From: Brasenia schreberi
Lineage: Eukaryota > Streptophyta > Magnoliopsida > Nymphaeales > Cabombaceae
Direction: 5' to 3'
DNA: 64,000 nt
Assembly (NCBI GenBank): GCA_036023115.1
Contig: JAYKKT010000061.1
Coordinates: 15,688,501 to 15,752,500, forward strand
A program made the position numbers and the translations under genes. Positions 9,641 through 21,700 of this stretch are shown piece after piece (within the stretch, counting starts at the first letter, position 1; every line of letters begins with the position of its first letter). The notes below the pieces were generated by a model, which was given only the letters and a program-made list of their open reading frames with translations, ran no database searches and was not told the origin of the DNA.

Positions 9641-11620
9641 AGTATATTAAAAATTCTTTTAAAATGATTTTACAATAAACCATCTTTAGTTCTTGAATAG
9701 GAGACCAAGGTAAGTATATGTTTCTTAACTAGTAATTAGTGCTCTCTGAAATGCATAGTGTTTGCAAAATCATTGAATAACATTTCAAAAGTCCTTATAT
9801 TACAAGATAAGGCTTAGTTCAAAACAATAAAATATTTTTAAATAGTATATGCTATTATGAAAAAGGGGCATACATGATGAGATCAAGTATCCATAGGGAT
9901 AAGTTGTTTCCCCATCTCACTCTCTCTAAAAAAAGGAAAAAAGCCCAATGTGATGAAAGTCAAAAGAAAAGAAAAGAAGAAGGAAAAATCAACCTCCAAT
10001 ATGGAGGTTTTCCTATGAAAGAAAGAAAGGTTTTCATCGGATCTTCCTACAAAAAGATCAAGTATCCATATAGAGGTCTTCCTGCAAAACCCCAAAGCAT
10101 CTAGAAAATGGGCATAAAAGTTGTCCCAATTATGGCAGCTATCCTTCATGGGATCTCATCAAGCTCTCAAAATATCTCGTTCGCTCTTCAACACACTTAT
10201 TCATCTATTGCATCTCACATGCCTCATGCTCATGTGCATTAGGTAATGGCCTGGTTTTCATCGGATCCTTATCTTGGTCGGCCATATCGTCACTCCAAAA
10301 TTATCAATGTTGAGTCCCCTTTAGCTAGGAGTTTCCTACCAGAGTTAGGATAGCCCAAGTTCAAGAAATGAGTCCCTTAGCAAGAAAAGGAAAAATTTAT
10401 ATCCTTAAATGAAATCTTGTTGTTCAAAAGAAGAAAATTTTTGGCGTGGTTATTCTTTGCCATTAACCAAATAAATTTGGTTAATGACAAAGAGGAACAT
10501 CTTAAAACACCCAAAATTTTGTGAGAATCTCAAAATGACGGGTACTTCAAGCCCCACTAGAAAAAAATCAATGTTTTACAAAATCTAAAAAATGATCATT
10601 TTACCTTCAAGACTGTATTGGTGAAATTTCACTATTTTACACATAATCTCTTCAAAGAAGGGCTTGTAGAAGTCAAAATAAGGCATTTGACACCAAAATA
10701 AGTTCTACGTGGAAAATTTTATAAAATAATCATTTTACCCCTACAATAATATTTGAATTAAAAGGATAAAAAATAAAACAAACAGACCTAAAACATGGAG
10801 GAGAAAAGAAGCAGGACCCCTGAAACTTAGAAAACTAAGGTTTAGTGATGGCCCAAGCACAAGTGAAAAGCATCAAGAGAAATATCCAAAATACCCCCGA
10901 TTGATGAAGATCTAATGCCAAGTGATCCTACACCTATCATAAGGTTAAAGTGGTCCAAAAAGGTTAAATAGATCAACCCATGAAGCAGGGAAAGGTAAAA
11001 TCACCACCATCGACCACCAAGTTCACCACCATTGGCCACTAGGTTTGTCACCGATAGACACCATGTGTAACACTACTAGACACCACATGCACCACCATCA
11101 TCCACCAAAAGCGCCACCACTGCAAGGGCTGGCATGCGGTTCCCATGCGCTGGTGCGGGCATGCATGGCGCCCAACTCCCACGAGCCGGTGCACGTGCCA
11201 ATGGGCTTTGCACATCCTCTAGCTTCTTGAGCCCGCTTCCCACATGCCACACATGTCCAGCACCATGTGGATGTCCCCCAACATGTGTGCATCAAGGTTG
11301 GTCCCTTGATGGATTGGATTTAGATCCAATTCAAGCTCAATAACCCAAAAAAAAATCATTTTGGTTTGGTGCCTATAAATAAAGAACTTTGTCGAGCAAA
11401 ATGGAGGACATTGAGCCCACATACGTATGTATGTATGAACGCATATGTGTGTGTATCTATAGTATATAGCAATTATTGTACCACTCAAATTTGGTTGATC
11501 TAAAAGGTCCGAGTAGCAATAGGGCCCATACAAAGGATCCATAAAACTTCATATGGAGATCCACATCATCGGTAGTTGATTTATGAATGCAACAACTTAA
11601 CAAGAAGATCTACTGATATC
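9641..11620. other. Intergenic, possible 3' part of the Tat relic
   Basis: No gene is supported. Phrases recur (agtatccata at 9887 and 10063; ggttttcatcggatc at 10029 and 10253), as in the untranslated 3' region of a retroelement, but no LTR pair could be fixed. 10980-11110 is rich in caccaccat words. A TATAAATA with a short AC/GT-rich tract lies at 11370-11470 and might be a relic LTR promoter. Confidence 0.4.
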
Positions 11621-14600
11621 ATCTTTTATTTTGTCAATGTTAGGCTCATTAATCTCGTCTCAGAGTCAGCTGAAATCTCAAAATTACATCCTGCATATAA
11701 ACCACTCACGACGTCAATCCTATCTTTTGGGTCGTTTACCAACCATTAATTCTTCTTTCTTAAAATGGCCCACCTTCTATCATCACTTAAACCGTCCCTT
11801 CAACCACTCCCCATCTTTCGGTTAGTCCAAGAAAACTAAATTCATTATCTATAGAAAGAATCTAGCTTCCCATAATCGTCGTTTAACAAGATTCAGAGAG
11901 CCTAACCAAACGGACCTATGTAATTAAAAGCGGGATCTGGTCTCTGATTTAAACTTGCGACCATCAACCCCTTAAAGGAGAAAATAAAACTAATCCAAAT
12001 AAAATTTAGAGAAAATTGTTTCTCTAGAGCTTCAATCTGAATCGCATAATTTAGATCGACTGCAAGAACGAAGAATCAATTGTGCAAGGTGAATAAACTC
12101 AAAAATGTGATTTATCCATGGAAAGCATCACTGTTTACAGTAAAAGCTAGATGCTTTTGTATGAGTCAAGTGAGCCAAAAATGTGATCCGCGTCGTCAAC
12201 TCCTTGCCTGTATGAGCTGCTTGCCGCTAGTACAGAAAAATGACGATATTTGACTGTTTGTTACTTCATAATGAGTTGATCTCAAACATAACGAGGCCAG
12301 TTCTAACTCATTTGCCATTCTGAACTTGTATTTGATCTTGTTTGAACGTGTTATTGCCTTGGTTGCGTTAGCTAATCATGTTAAAATATGGCCTAGTTTA
12401 CCTGTAAACATCTACTGTACGTAATGAAGAACCAAGCAGTACACGAAATACTTGCGAGTTTACCGTGAGACAAATTAACAGTTCATGTATCCGTCATTAG
12501 TTTCCATGAATGACGTTCACCAGCAGAGCTATGCTGAACACACTGTTCTTGTTCAGAACAGTTAAGGTCATCAATCGCACATCAATGAGCTTAAAATGAG
12601 CCGAACCGAGCTGATCTATTAGTAGCTGAGTTTGTTTACCAGCCTTAATAAAAACTGAATAAAGAAAACCAATAAAAAAGCACCAGCATCTTAATTAGTA
12701 ACAGTAAATTTTCAGCTTGGTGCATTAAAGGCAAAGTGCAGACCAGACTTTGGACAGAGCTGCTGGGCATAAAATGGACATAACTGGAAAAGTGAGTATA
12801 CCTTTAATCTCATGCATACCCATAAATAGCTGATATTCATCGAGAGGTTCACATAAACTTTTCACCATGAAGGAATACGAGTCATTACCTCATGCATCTC
12901 ATAGCGAACCCTTTCATTGATGACTTTAAGATAGTGTATCTTACAAAATCTACAAAGCAGTACATGGTATTAATTCCTTCTTAGTCATCCAATTTTATAT
13001 TCCATGGTTGTATATGATATTATTCTTTATGAGGTGAGCGATGTAGAAAGAGAAACTTTAGAAGATTTGGGGACCATATGAACAAGTTGCACAAGAATGG
13101 CGATGTGTGTGTTTCAGTGAAAAATAACATTGGGTGACAGTAAATGCAAGCTGCGCCACAAGCATTTCTTGGACAGTTTGGTCCCACAACGATACGAAAA
13201 ATCTTTGAGAAATGCTCTTTTGCGGGGTTATTCTTAACAAGGACAGTGCATGCAAACAACCACAGAAGAAACGGACCACAACTCTCTCTCTGTCCTTTTC
13301 GCTTTTCATGTAGGGCTTTGAAAACATCACACATCTTTTAACAAAAGCATGATATAAGATCTTGGATGATAGCTACAAAAGAAGTCCTTAGCTTACGGGG
13401 AAAAGACTGAAGTCGAAACCTTCAAATCAAATTGAGAGAGAGATATAAGAACACAAGGCCTAAATGTTTATTTCTACCATTTTGATAAATTAGTCCCCTT
13501 CAAAAATTCTTCCAAGGACAAATTTGATCTTAGGGGCCACAATATCGAATACATCTCAAGAAATATGAATTCTTTGGTTCTCAGGTTCTCGTACAACTAA
13601 CTTTCCATATAAATTGTGATGGTCTATATGTTTCAAATTTCAAAAAACCAAACTTTGGGCTCGCATGCTTTTACAGCATACGAAAGTCCTTTTCAAGTGA
13701 TCATATGAAAAAGAAAATCAAAAAAGTAAAAGATGACAGACGGGTAAAGCTTTTTCTAAGTTAAACCTAAGCCGTTAATAACGTTATTGTTTTCCCATAT
13801 ACGAGGGCATGCTTGCCTCAATCAAGATCATCAACTAATGAAGGTTAGACTTAATTAGGTTGTATGTCACTTTCAAATAATACAACAGAATTATTCATGA
13901 TCATTCATCACTATGTAGTGTAGATAAAGATCATGTAAGAGTAACTCCTACCAGATCCTAGATCAAAATGTGCTTTCTTGAACTGATCATCTTCCTTCAA
14001 ATTGTTTTATCTTTTTACGCACCTATGGGAGCCCCTGTTTGTGAAATGCTTGCATAGATGAGTCAGTTTCTACACAATGAAAATTGAAGCTTACTGGTAT
14101 GAGCACCAAAAGTGATGCTTGAAGTAACTACATCAAATGGGGAAAAATAAATATTTTATGTTAATCAAGATCCATGTTCAAGTTTTCATTCAGCTAATTG
14201 TGTTGACATAATGTTCTATATTTGTGCCGTCTTGGAGAACGATGAATTGAAAACACTGATGGATGAGGGTAAGACCAGGCGATTCTGAACTGAGGACAGA
14301 TTGCTACTGACCGAGGGAGGACGCCTGCCTCGCACGGGAAAGATCAGGCGAGATATTTGACGAGAATGCCATTCTTCGCCTTGGGTATCTTGGGATGGAG
14401 AGAACGCTCATGTGACATGATATGGTACAATGACTAGTTCAAACTGGTTTTCGACCTCGTTTGGACTCTTGTTTGTGTACGCTTCAGCTCATCTCCAAAA
14501 CAATATCCATGTGTTGTTTGTTGGAATTACACTTCATTTGGAAATGATCTACTATAACCATTGAAGAACCGACCACAGCAAAATGAAGTGTACAGCAACT

Positions 14601-15725
14601 TTGAGTTCGCAAGCCAATCTGAGCTGAATGCACACTGTTGATCTTTAACTCAGTTAAGTTGACAAACCAATTATGAATGAGCTGGAAATGGTAAGAACCA
14701 AGCCAATTTATGAGAGCTTGTTTTGCTTGCCAGCCATATGTAATTGAATCCTAGTCTTTGGTGCATTCTTAAACATTTACATTTGGAGTTTTGCGAAAGT
14801 AGTTTTATACAATCACACTAATTTATATCTCAACTAAATTTTCCATAAACGTATGGGCCTCGTACTAACAATAGTGAGATCCGATTCAGATTGTCAAGCC
14901 AACTTTCGGATTAAAGAGTTTAATAACTCAACATGCAATTAGTTTGGCACAACTGTCCTTGCCTTTTACCAGAAACCATCTAAAAGTGGAATATTTGTCA
15001 TTTTGGGGGGTTGTTAAATGCAAAAGAATTTTTTTAAAGAAAAAATACTGTTCAGATGCTCTTATAATCGGGTTACATGAAAACCCATTTTAGCTCCTGC
15101 ATTTGTCATAGATTTTATTGGTGGCTCAATATTTAAATTATTTTTTGGGCCTTGTAATTGACAATACGTACTTTCTTCCACCAATTAATAAAAAGTGAGA
15201 AAAATTCAGTGTTACTTCTGCCCCACTTACATAAAAGTTCATATTATTCATCCATTCAATAGGAAATTAAATGAAATTCATTGCTTCATCGAAGTTCTTT
15301 ACGAGTTTTATTTGGCTAATGGTCTTACCAGGCAAATCAACCAAATCAAAATAAACCAATCATTTCCCCAAATTAAGTGGGGTTGCTATATGGCCATTGA
15401 GCTCAATCTTTAGGTCATATTAGCATTTTATAAATTCAAAAAAAACTGTGTATTTTTAAAGATCCTTTATCTATAGCTTCTATTCGATGCAGGCTTTAGT
15501 TATATTTTTCTTCTCCTATTTTAAAATGTTCATTATCAATTTCTCATACCTTTTTATTGAAGTTCCATCTGGCCACCTCTCCATAGTAAACGTGCTTATC
15601 TCATTTTAACCAAAACCATTAGTATTTACAACCAACTCTTTCCCTAGTAAAACATCACAATGGAAGGTGACTTTCTTGACAAATGAATATAAATAATGTA
15701 ATGGAAATAATTTTTTAGATAGTTA
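11621..15725. other. Intergenic, nothing firm
   Basis: About 4 kb without a supported gene. Frames such as 13020-13334 on both strands overlap each other and show no domain. Words like gagccgaaccgagctga (about 12599) recall old repeats common in plant intergenic DNA, but I could not define an element. Confidence 0.5.
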
Positions 15726-15743
15726 GCTAATATTCCACTTTTT
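15726..15743. repeat. Target-site duplication of SINE copy 1 (left)
   Basis: Identical over 18 bp to 15871-15888 on the other side of the SINE. Confidence 0.9.
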
Positions 15744-15870
15744 CTTTTTTAGTTACAAGAGGAGGCCGAAGGCTCACACACACACTACCACACATGCACC
15801 CATTGGGAGTCGAACTCCCCACCAAAAGCCACGGCGCTAGAGCACCTTGCCGTTGAGCTAACAGTCTCGT
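15744..15870 (-). mobile_element. tRNA-derived SINE, copy 1, with perfect 18-bp target duplication
   Basis: On the minus strand it starts with a tRNA-like head containing an A box (TTAGCTCAACGGCAAGG, from 15861) and a B box (GAGTTCGACTCCC, from 15817). It ends in TTGTAACTAAAAAAGAAAAAG. The flanks carry the same 18 bp, gctaatattccacttttt, at 15726-15743 and 15871-15888, so it moved by target-primed reverse transcription. It is short (127 bp), non-coding and would be transcribed by RNA polymerase III. The TSD is perfect, suggesting a fairly recent insertion. Confidence 0.88.
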
Positions 15871-15888
15871 GCTAATATTCCACTTTTT
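15871..15888. repeat. Target-site duplication of SINE copy 1 (right)
   Basis: Identical over 18 bp to 15726-15743. Confidence 0.9.
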
Positions 15889-18286
15889 AAGTTGCAACAT
15901 AGTGGGACTTTTTCAGAAACAGCCAAACGTTCAATAATTGTGACATTGCTCATTTGTCCGTTGTAAGTTTGTTGAAACGGCTGCTAAAAACTCTTGAAGA
16001 GCAAATGAAGAAAGATGGTGAAGGAGAAGAGACATCCAAAGAAAAGAGATGTGCTGATAAAATAACAACTATTAGTGGGACTACGTTTGTTAAACCCAAC
16101 TGGTTAAACTCAAATTATATGGATGAGACCACCTTAACTTGGGCTAGCACAAAACTCAGCCCTACTACGTGTGTGCACACAAAAAACACACACACACAGT
16201 ATGGAGAGTTATGGACCTAAACATGGCCAGTTCTAAGCAGGCCTGGCAGTTCTGTTTGGAACTTAATCAGGTCTGGAACCGGAACCAGTGAAAAATGATC
16301 TGGAATCGAAGACCACCCAGTTCGGTCATTTACCCAGTAGTGGATCTACATTGAGGTGAGGTGGGGCAGCCACCCCACCTAAAATTTGAAAAGCCAATGA
16401 AAAAGTTACAAGGCACGATCCAATCAATGGCTACTATACATAATTCAACCCACCCTAAATGATTGAACAGGCAGTTCGTCTCACCCCACATAAAATTCTA
16501 GATCCACCACTACATATACATACATACATACATACATACATGCATGCATACATATATTCACATATTATATATATTATTTTCAACTATTTTAATAGTCTTT
16601 TTCTTGTTCCAGGTGGTTTAAGCTCCAACCAGAACTAAAACCGATTAGTCCCTGTTTGGTTTTGGTTCTTGGTTCCAGCTATGTCTAGAACCTACCGTTG
16701 GTGTCATTCTTTTTATGAATCCATTGCAAAACTTAGCATTTATCCACCCCACGTCTAAGGTAACCGTGGATAAATTAATAGGTGAAAAGTTACTAGTACT
16801 TAAAATTTCGTAGAATGTTCTTTTTTACTCTGAAGAAATACAGATCAGTATCTTAGTAAGGGTCTTGCCTTCCCAGCTCTTACAGCATCATTCTTCTTAA
16901 GTAAAGAAAAAAATGGAAGAAGAGCAAACAAAGAACTTTAGTATATTACCTATTACTACTAATTATTGGAAATGTTGCCATGGTTAAATCGGGTAAAACG
17001 TGCAACCGCTACATTTATTCTCTAATTTAGAACGCTTACATTTATTTATTTATTTATGTAAAGGGAGAAAGTTTTGAGATCACCCTTTTGCTTTCTTCAT
17101 TTGAATTCATGGCAGGTTTACCTAAAGAAAGCAGTCATCTTCTAAACCAACCATATTTATATTTGATGTGGAGTGGCTACTGAACGTAAAGCATTGACTA
17201 AGAGTGCCACCTTTATCTCAATAACAAGGTTCAAAAGAAGATAACATAATCAGAGAACTATTTAATATAATATCTTATTTAAAGAAGTGATCAATTTTTT
17301 AATTTATTTATTCTTGCCCCTTAAGGGACCACTAGTTAATACCTATGATGCATGGGCATGTGTACCCCATCTATGGTGGAGTATCGGTAATCAGCCGGCA
17401 CCAATACTTGGGTATAGGTTTTCAAAAAAATTGGACTTTGGGTCGTCTGATTAAATTTAACAGATACAAAGAGTTTTTCAATTCTTTTGTTATGAATAGA
17501 TTAAGTCATACTAATTTTTATATAGGTCAACTTGATTATGAAATCCAAAAGTGTTATACATTGATGTTGACACTATATTTTATGAAATTGAGGCCCTTTC
17601 ATCATATAATTTTCTATTGGGGACATCATATATTTTGTTAGACTTATATGTTACACCAAAATCTATATGTTTTAATTTTTGATGAGCTTGATATTGTTAT
17701 AGCCAATTTTTGCATAATCTTCACTATATATTTAATTTTTTATATATAATAGTGGCGTATTTATATTTTTCAAAAACATTAGTACCCATATATGAGTACT
17801 CAGTATCGTAGCCGGATGCTTGCAACATAGGTTAAGACATGTTTAATCCAAAAGTGCGTCACTCAAAAAGCAGACTCATTAAATGAGGTGCCAAAACGGC
17901 CACGCTGTTCTATTCTCCCTTGAATATTGTCTGCTAATTTCGCTCCCCGATGACTAAGACCACTCAAATGAATTACACAATCAAAGAGAAAATAGTACAT
18001 ATAGAGAGAGAGAGAGATTGATGGGAAACTACTCTCCAGCGTGCGGTATGGTGTTGCAAGGGAAGCAAACAAGGTAAGAAAAAGGAATTGATCTTGGATT
18101 CATTTCCGTATAAACGGAGCTTTACATGATTCTTTATAGATTTTATAATTGTCATTACAAAGATATGACAAAAAAAAAGAGGACAACAAGAACAATAGAT
18201 CAAAGGGCAGAAAATGCATGCATACTCCGCCATATTTTCTGTTTTTCCCTTCCTTTCTGAAAGAAAAGGAACAAACGCCTGCATTC
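15889..18286. other. Intergenic between the SINE and the response regulator
   Basis: No supported gene. Contains the MITE-like hairpin at 16337-16513, a (CATA)n microsatellite at 16513-16552, GGTTCC/AACCGG-rich stretches near 16240-16330 and 16600-16690 that flank the hairpin, and AT-rich sequence. 17863-18286 should include the 3' untranslated region of the response regulator. Confidence 0.5.
16337..16513. mobile_element. MITE-like element with terminal inverted repeats (candidate)
   Basis: The left end gtagtggatcta is matched by the right end tagatccaccactac read in reverse, with three extra bases in the right copy. The length is about 177 bp and there is no coding. An internal palindrome AGGTGGGG/CCCCACCT lies near 16359-16380. 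I could not fix a target duplication, so the superfamily is not assigned. Confidence 0.45.
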
Positions 18287-18313
18287 CTCTCTCTCTCTCT
18301 CGCGCGCGCGCGC
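18287..18313. repeat. (CT)n(CG)n microsatellite beside the stop codon
   Basis: About 16 bases of CT repeat are followed by about 12 of CG repeat. The tract ends five bases from the stop codon of the response regulator, so it should be in its 3' untranslated region and could vary in length between individuals. Confidence 0.85.
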
Positions 18314-18317
18314 TGTG

Positions 18318-20522
18318 TTAAACTGTAGCCGCTTGTGGGTCCAGTCTCGCTATCTTCTGTGGAGGCTCTGATGATGGTGATGTGGGGCCTATGTCCTCAA
18401 TCTCTTGGTGGCATGATGATGTTGGTGATGATGGTAACAGTGGGGATGAGAATCTCCTTGATGGTGATGATGGAGATGGCAATTTTGATGATGATGGTTT
18501 CCATGGTAGCAATGAGGATGCTAATCTCCCGGATAATGATGGTGGCGGTGGCAGCGGTGGTGGCAATGGTGGCGACGAAGATGGCAATGGCCGCTTCCGA
18601 GATAGGGTTTGGTTTGGCTGGCAATTTTGGTTCTTCACAATGTAACCTTTCAGCCTCTTCAAATCTGATAGCTTCACGGGCTTCACTAGGAATTCTTCTG
18701 CTCCTTCCTCTAAACACCTATCAAAAATAAATTTACCTTATTTCTAGATTCTAAATTTAAGTAAAAAACACAACGTTTTATAAACTCGAAATGTTTTTTA
18801 AATATACCGGAACTAAATCTTTGGCGTATCATAATTCAAGCAAGAGATTGAGTCTTTTAAGTTCCACCACGAGAAGAAACTGGGTTGAAGATCCAGGAAT
18901 TTGGATTCGGCCCATCAAGAAATAACAAGCCTACCCGGCTTTACTAGAAGGACCCAAAATCCATGGCTGTTTGTTAAGGTGTCAATGCGACCCACCACCA
19001 TACCCACTTGCAAGATTGATGAAGGCCGAGGTTCGTACACACCGGGGCCACGGCCCATCTCAAAATAAAAGATATCCGAACCAAAGCACGAAGAAACCAC
19101 CAATCCCGAAGCGCAAATCCCGGGTCCGGAAACCGAAACGGACCCTCCGGGTTGGCGGGACATGAAGAAGGGAGAAAGGCTGCTTCGTGAAACGGAGGTG
19201 AAAAGAAAAGGCTGGAAAGCAAGATTGCAGATCTACGGCGGTGATCCACGGAAGATTTTCCCACCGTACATACGCCCAAGAACGAACCTGCCCCCACACA
19301 GTACCGGCAAGACCGCAGCCAGACACAGCTTTCCTAGGGTATTATAGTCAAAATACGCTTCGCGTGGCATCTCGGCGAGAATGGCGCGATTCAGGAGCAT
19401 ACGAAATTCAGGGATAGGGGCAAAACGATCGCTTTCCGGAAGGATGAATAAGGATGGGTAGACTGGTCCAGAAAATGATGGGGAGAAGATCTACGCTTTG
19501 TACTATAAATCTGCAACTAGAAACGGCAATTTTCCTTGTGACGCAAATGCTCCAGGACTATAGAAAATTTACCTACTGCAATAACTAAAATACCTCTGTA
19601 TATGGACTGTACTTACGAATGAGTCCCTGTACTCAACGGCTAAGGAGGTAGAAGATGAAGACCAACTTTTGTTTTGGTACAGACAAATAAAGATAGACAT
19701 TCGCTTACCGGTCGATTCTTGCCACAACGTTTTCAGAAGACATGATCACCACCGGAATTTCTCGCAACGCCGCTGACTCCTGCAGGAAATAAGAGAGGAG
19801 AAAAGAGATGAGCACAGATAAAAACAGGTTGAACAAAACCAAGCTCCTATAAGTAACATCCTTCAGGACGACCATTGAATGCTTGGGAAAAATCCTCTGC
19901 GGCAAGTCACAGAAGCAAAGATGTTGCTTGCAGATGTAGAGGAAGTATCTACGCACCTTGATTTTCTTGAGGAGCTCAAACCCGTTCATTCCCGGCATGC
20001 AGTAGTCAGTAAGTATCAAATTCACCTTCAATTCCTGCAATTTCAGGCGAAAGCAAGAAAACATCAGGAACTCATCATGGAAAACAGTGCCAGAAGTAAG
20101 AACTCGACGGGATTCAAGAAGAAAATCAAATCCACTCACATGCTTTTGTTCGCCGTCAAGCCCCAGGAATTGAAGCGCCTGCCTCCCGCTTTCCGCCGTA
20201 GTCACTGCAATCCTTTCCACGAAACAAGTTCAGCCAAAACGCGAAGCAATACTCAAAAAACATCTGAAGAGAAAAACAAAGAAGCAGAAGAGGGAGAATG
20301 CAGATTTTTCGCAAGGGAGAAAACAAAAAATATAGCAAGAGAATCAATTTTAAATAAAAAGATGAATAGCAAGCAAGACATTAGTATGAGAAAAGGAAGA
20401 GAAAGCTGATTTTCCAGCAAGGAGTCACCTCTGCATGCGGAAATCTTGAGAAGGCGCTCGATAACCTTCCGATCGACGAGACTGTCATCGACGGCAAGAA
20501 CGTGCGGAGTCTCCAAGGCCAT
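18318..20522 (-). CDS. Type-A two-component response regulator (cytokinin signalling), five exons
   Basis: Exons on the minus strand: 20522-20429, 20204-20140, 20034-19957, 19779-19709 and 18717-18318. All four introns are GT-AG and the joined frame is 708 nt (235 residues plus stop). Residues 1-118 or so form the receiver domain: acidic pocket D12-D13 (HVLAVDDSLVDRKVIERLL), phospho-accepting D63 (LILTDYCMPGM), S93-S94 (VVIMSSEN) and K115 (EEFLVKPVKLSD). Type-A regulators take phosphate from histidine phosphotransfer proteins and dampen cytokinin output; they lack the Myb-like DNA-binding domain of type B, and none is seen here. The C-terminal tail (about 120-235) is rich in serine and proline (PPLPPPLPPPPSL). 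The ATG at 20522 is chosen because family proteins start shortly before VLAVDDS. Intron 2 could use another donor, which would lengthen the loop before D63. Confidence 0.93.
18718..19708 (-). other. Intron 4 of the response regulator, long and partly GC-rich
   Basis: At 991 bp it is much longer than introns 1-3 (224, 105 and 177 bp). The part from about 18900 to 19350 is GC-rich and carries overlapping chance frames on both strands, unlike the AT-rich other introns. An old insertion is possible, but I found no terminal repeats. Confidence 0.6.
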
Positions 20523-20619
20523 TCTCCGATCGCCTTAGAAATTCCCTCCGGCAGTTGCTAAGTTACGCGAAGCAGGAAGGCTAGAGCGAAGAGAAGAGGG
20601 AAGGCCAAGGGGAAGGCAT

Positions 20620-20626
20620 CTTATAT
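20620..20626 (-). promoter_or_regulatory. Candidate TATA box of the response regulator
   Basis: The minus strand reads CCATATAAGA about 98 bases before the ATG, which leaves room for a 5' leader of roughly 65-70 bases. Type-A regulators are normally induced by cytokinin through type-B regulators binding AGAT(T/C)- and GGAT-like cores; such short words occur upstream (for example gggatcc near 20729) but are too common to prove control. Confidence 0.55.
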
Positions 20627-20639
20627 GGTACGACAAAGC

Positions 20640-21325
20640 TGGGTCAATTTGGGTATTCCCGGGGAAAGTTGGGAAGCCGAAGGAGATCCATTTGGGGAGC
20701 CCCGTCTCGCTTTCCGGGTCGATCCGAAAGGGATCCAGTCAACGTAACCGGGAAAAGAAGGCTTGGAAGCCGCGCCGTCGTCGTTCCTCGGCTTCACTGA
20801 CGCGACGTGGTATCCTCGTTAACTGCACCGGGTAAAGTGAAGCCAATTTTTCCGACGATTTTTGCCCTTTAGATTTGCAATGATGCCCCTTCGATCCTCG
20901 AGACCCCGAGATCATGTCAAAGCATCGGCGATTTTTCGTGCTACAACCCGTAAAAAGTGTGCCCGGATGGGGCACGAATCCGACCCGAATGACCTACTGC
21001 TGTCCACTCAAAGTGACAAAATCATTTCGTATTTGTGTTGAGTTGTTGTTCTGCATGACTCGAAATATGGACTGTTACTCCTGAAGGAAGAGCAGCAGTT
21101 GGGTCTGGATTTCCATAAGAGAAAGTTGTGCCATATTATGCATTCACTGCACGCACTGACGTGCAAACCGAAATGAAAATGAGCGATTTAATAAACCCGA
21201 ATCGAGCCGATGGCACGAATCAGCTTATTCACGTCATTTTGGTAACATGATCAAGATTTTGTGCCTGTTAACCAACAACTTGGTTGGGCACCGATTGTAT
21301 GAACCTATCTATACTTGCACGCGTT
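20640..21325. other. Upstream region of the response regulator
   Basis: Expected promoter and upstream DNA, moderately GC-rich to about 20990 and then AT-rich. The frame at 20739-20975 has no recognisable domain and is probably chance. Confidence 0.5.
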
Positions 21326-21335
21326 CGCACACACG

Positions 21336-21403
<68 letters not shown>

Positions 21404-21427
21404 CATACATACATACATACATACATA
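21326..21427. repeat. Compound microsatellite (CA)n(TA)n(CATA)n
   Basis: CA repeat to about 21369, TA repeat to about 21399, then about seven CATA units. The 60-90 codon frames through it are artefacts of the repeat. Confidence 0.95.
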
Positions 21428-21580
21428 GAGACAGGGAGGAAGGAGGGGAGAGACAATACCAGAACGGTAGAAGGTTGCTATGAGACAATGAAAGAATAAT
21501 AAAGGGTGATGAAAGGCATCCATTAGGGTAAGATCATGGGAAACAAGCTATTGAGCACCGTGGTCATTTGAGGATGGAAC

Positions 21581-21606
21581 ACTATCTATATCTATCTATC
21601 TATCTA

Positions 21607-21670
<64 letters not shown>

Positions 21671-21700
21671 TATAGATATATATATATATATATAGATATA
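21581..21700. repeat. Compound microsatellite (CTAT)n(TA)n
   Basis: CTAT units give way to a long TA run from about 21609 to 21669, then mixed TAGATA/TA units. Confidence 0.95.

Noticed and set aside
11045..11343. Overlapping frames rich in His, Cys and Pro on both strands
   Set aside because: Low-complexity cacc-rich DNA; no frame stands out.
13020..13341. Three overlapping frames of 65-104 codons
   Set aside because: Both strands open at once with no domain; typical chance frames.
15805..15870. tRNA gene-like sequence with A and B boxes
   Set aside because: No complete cloverleaf or anticodon arm; target duplication and A-rich tail show a SINE.
18335..18730. Plus-strand frames of 87 and 131 codons rich in Met, Asp and Gly
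   Set aside because: Shadow of exon 5 of the response regulator, whose Ser/Pro codons read this way on the other strand.
21247..21523. Frames with His-Thr and Tyr-Ile runs
   Set aside because: Artefact of the CA/TA microsatellite.
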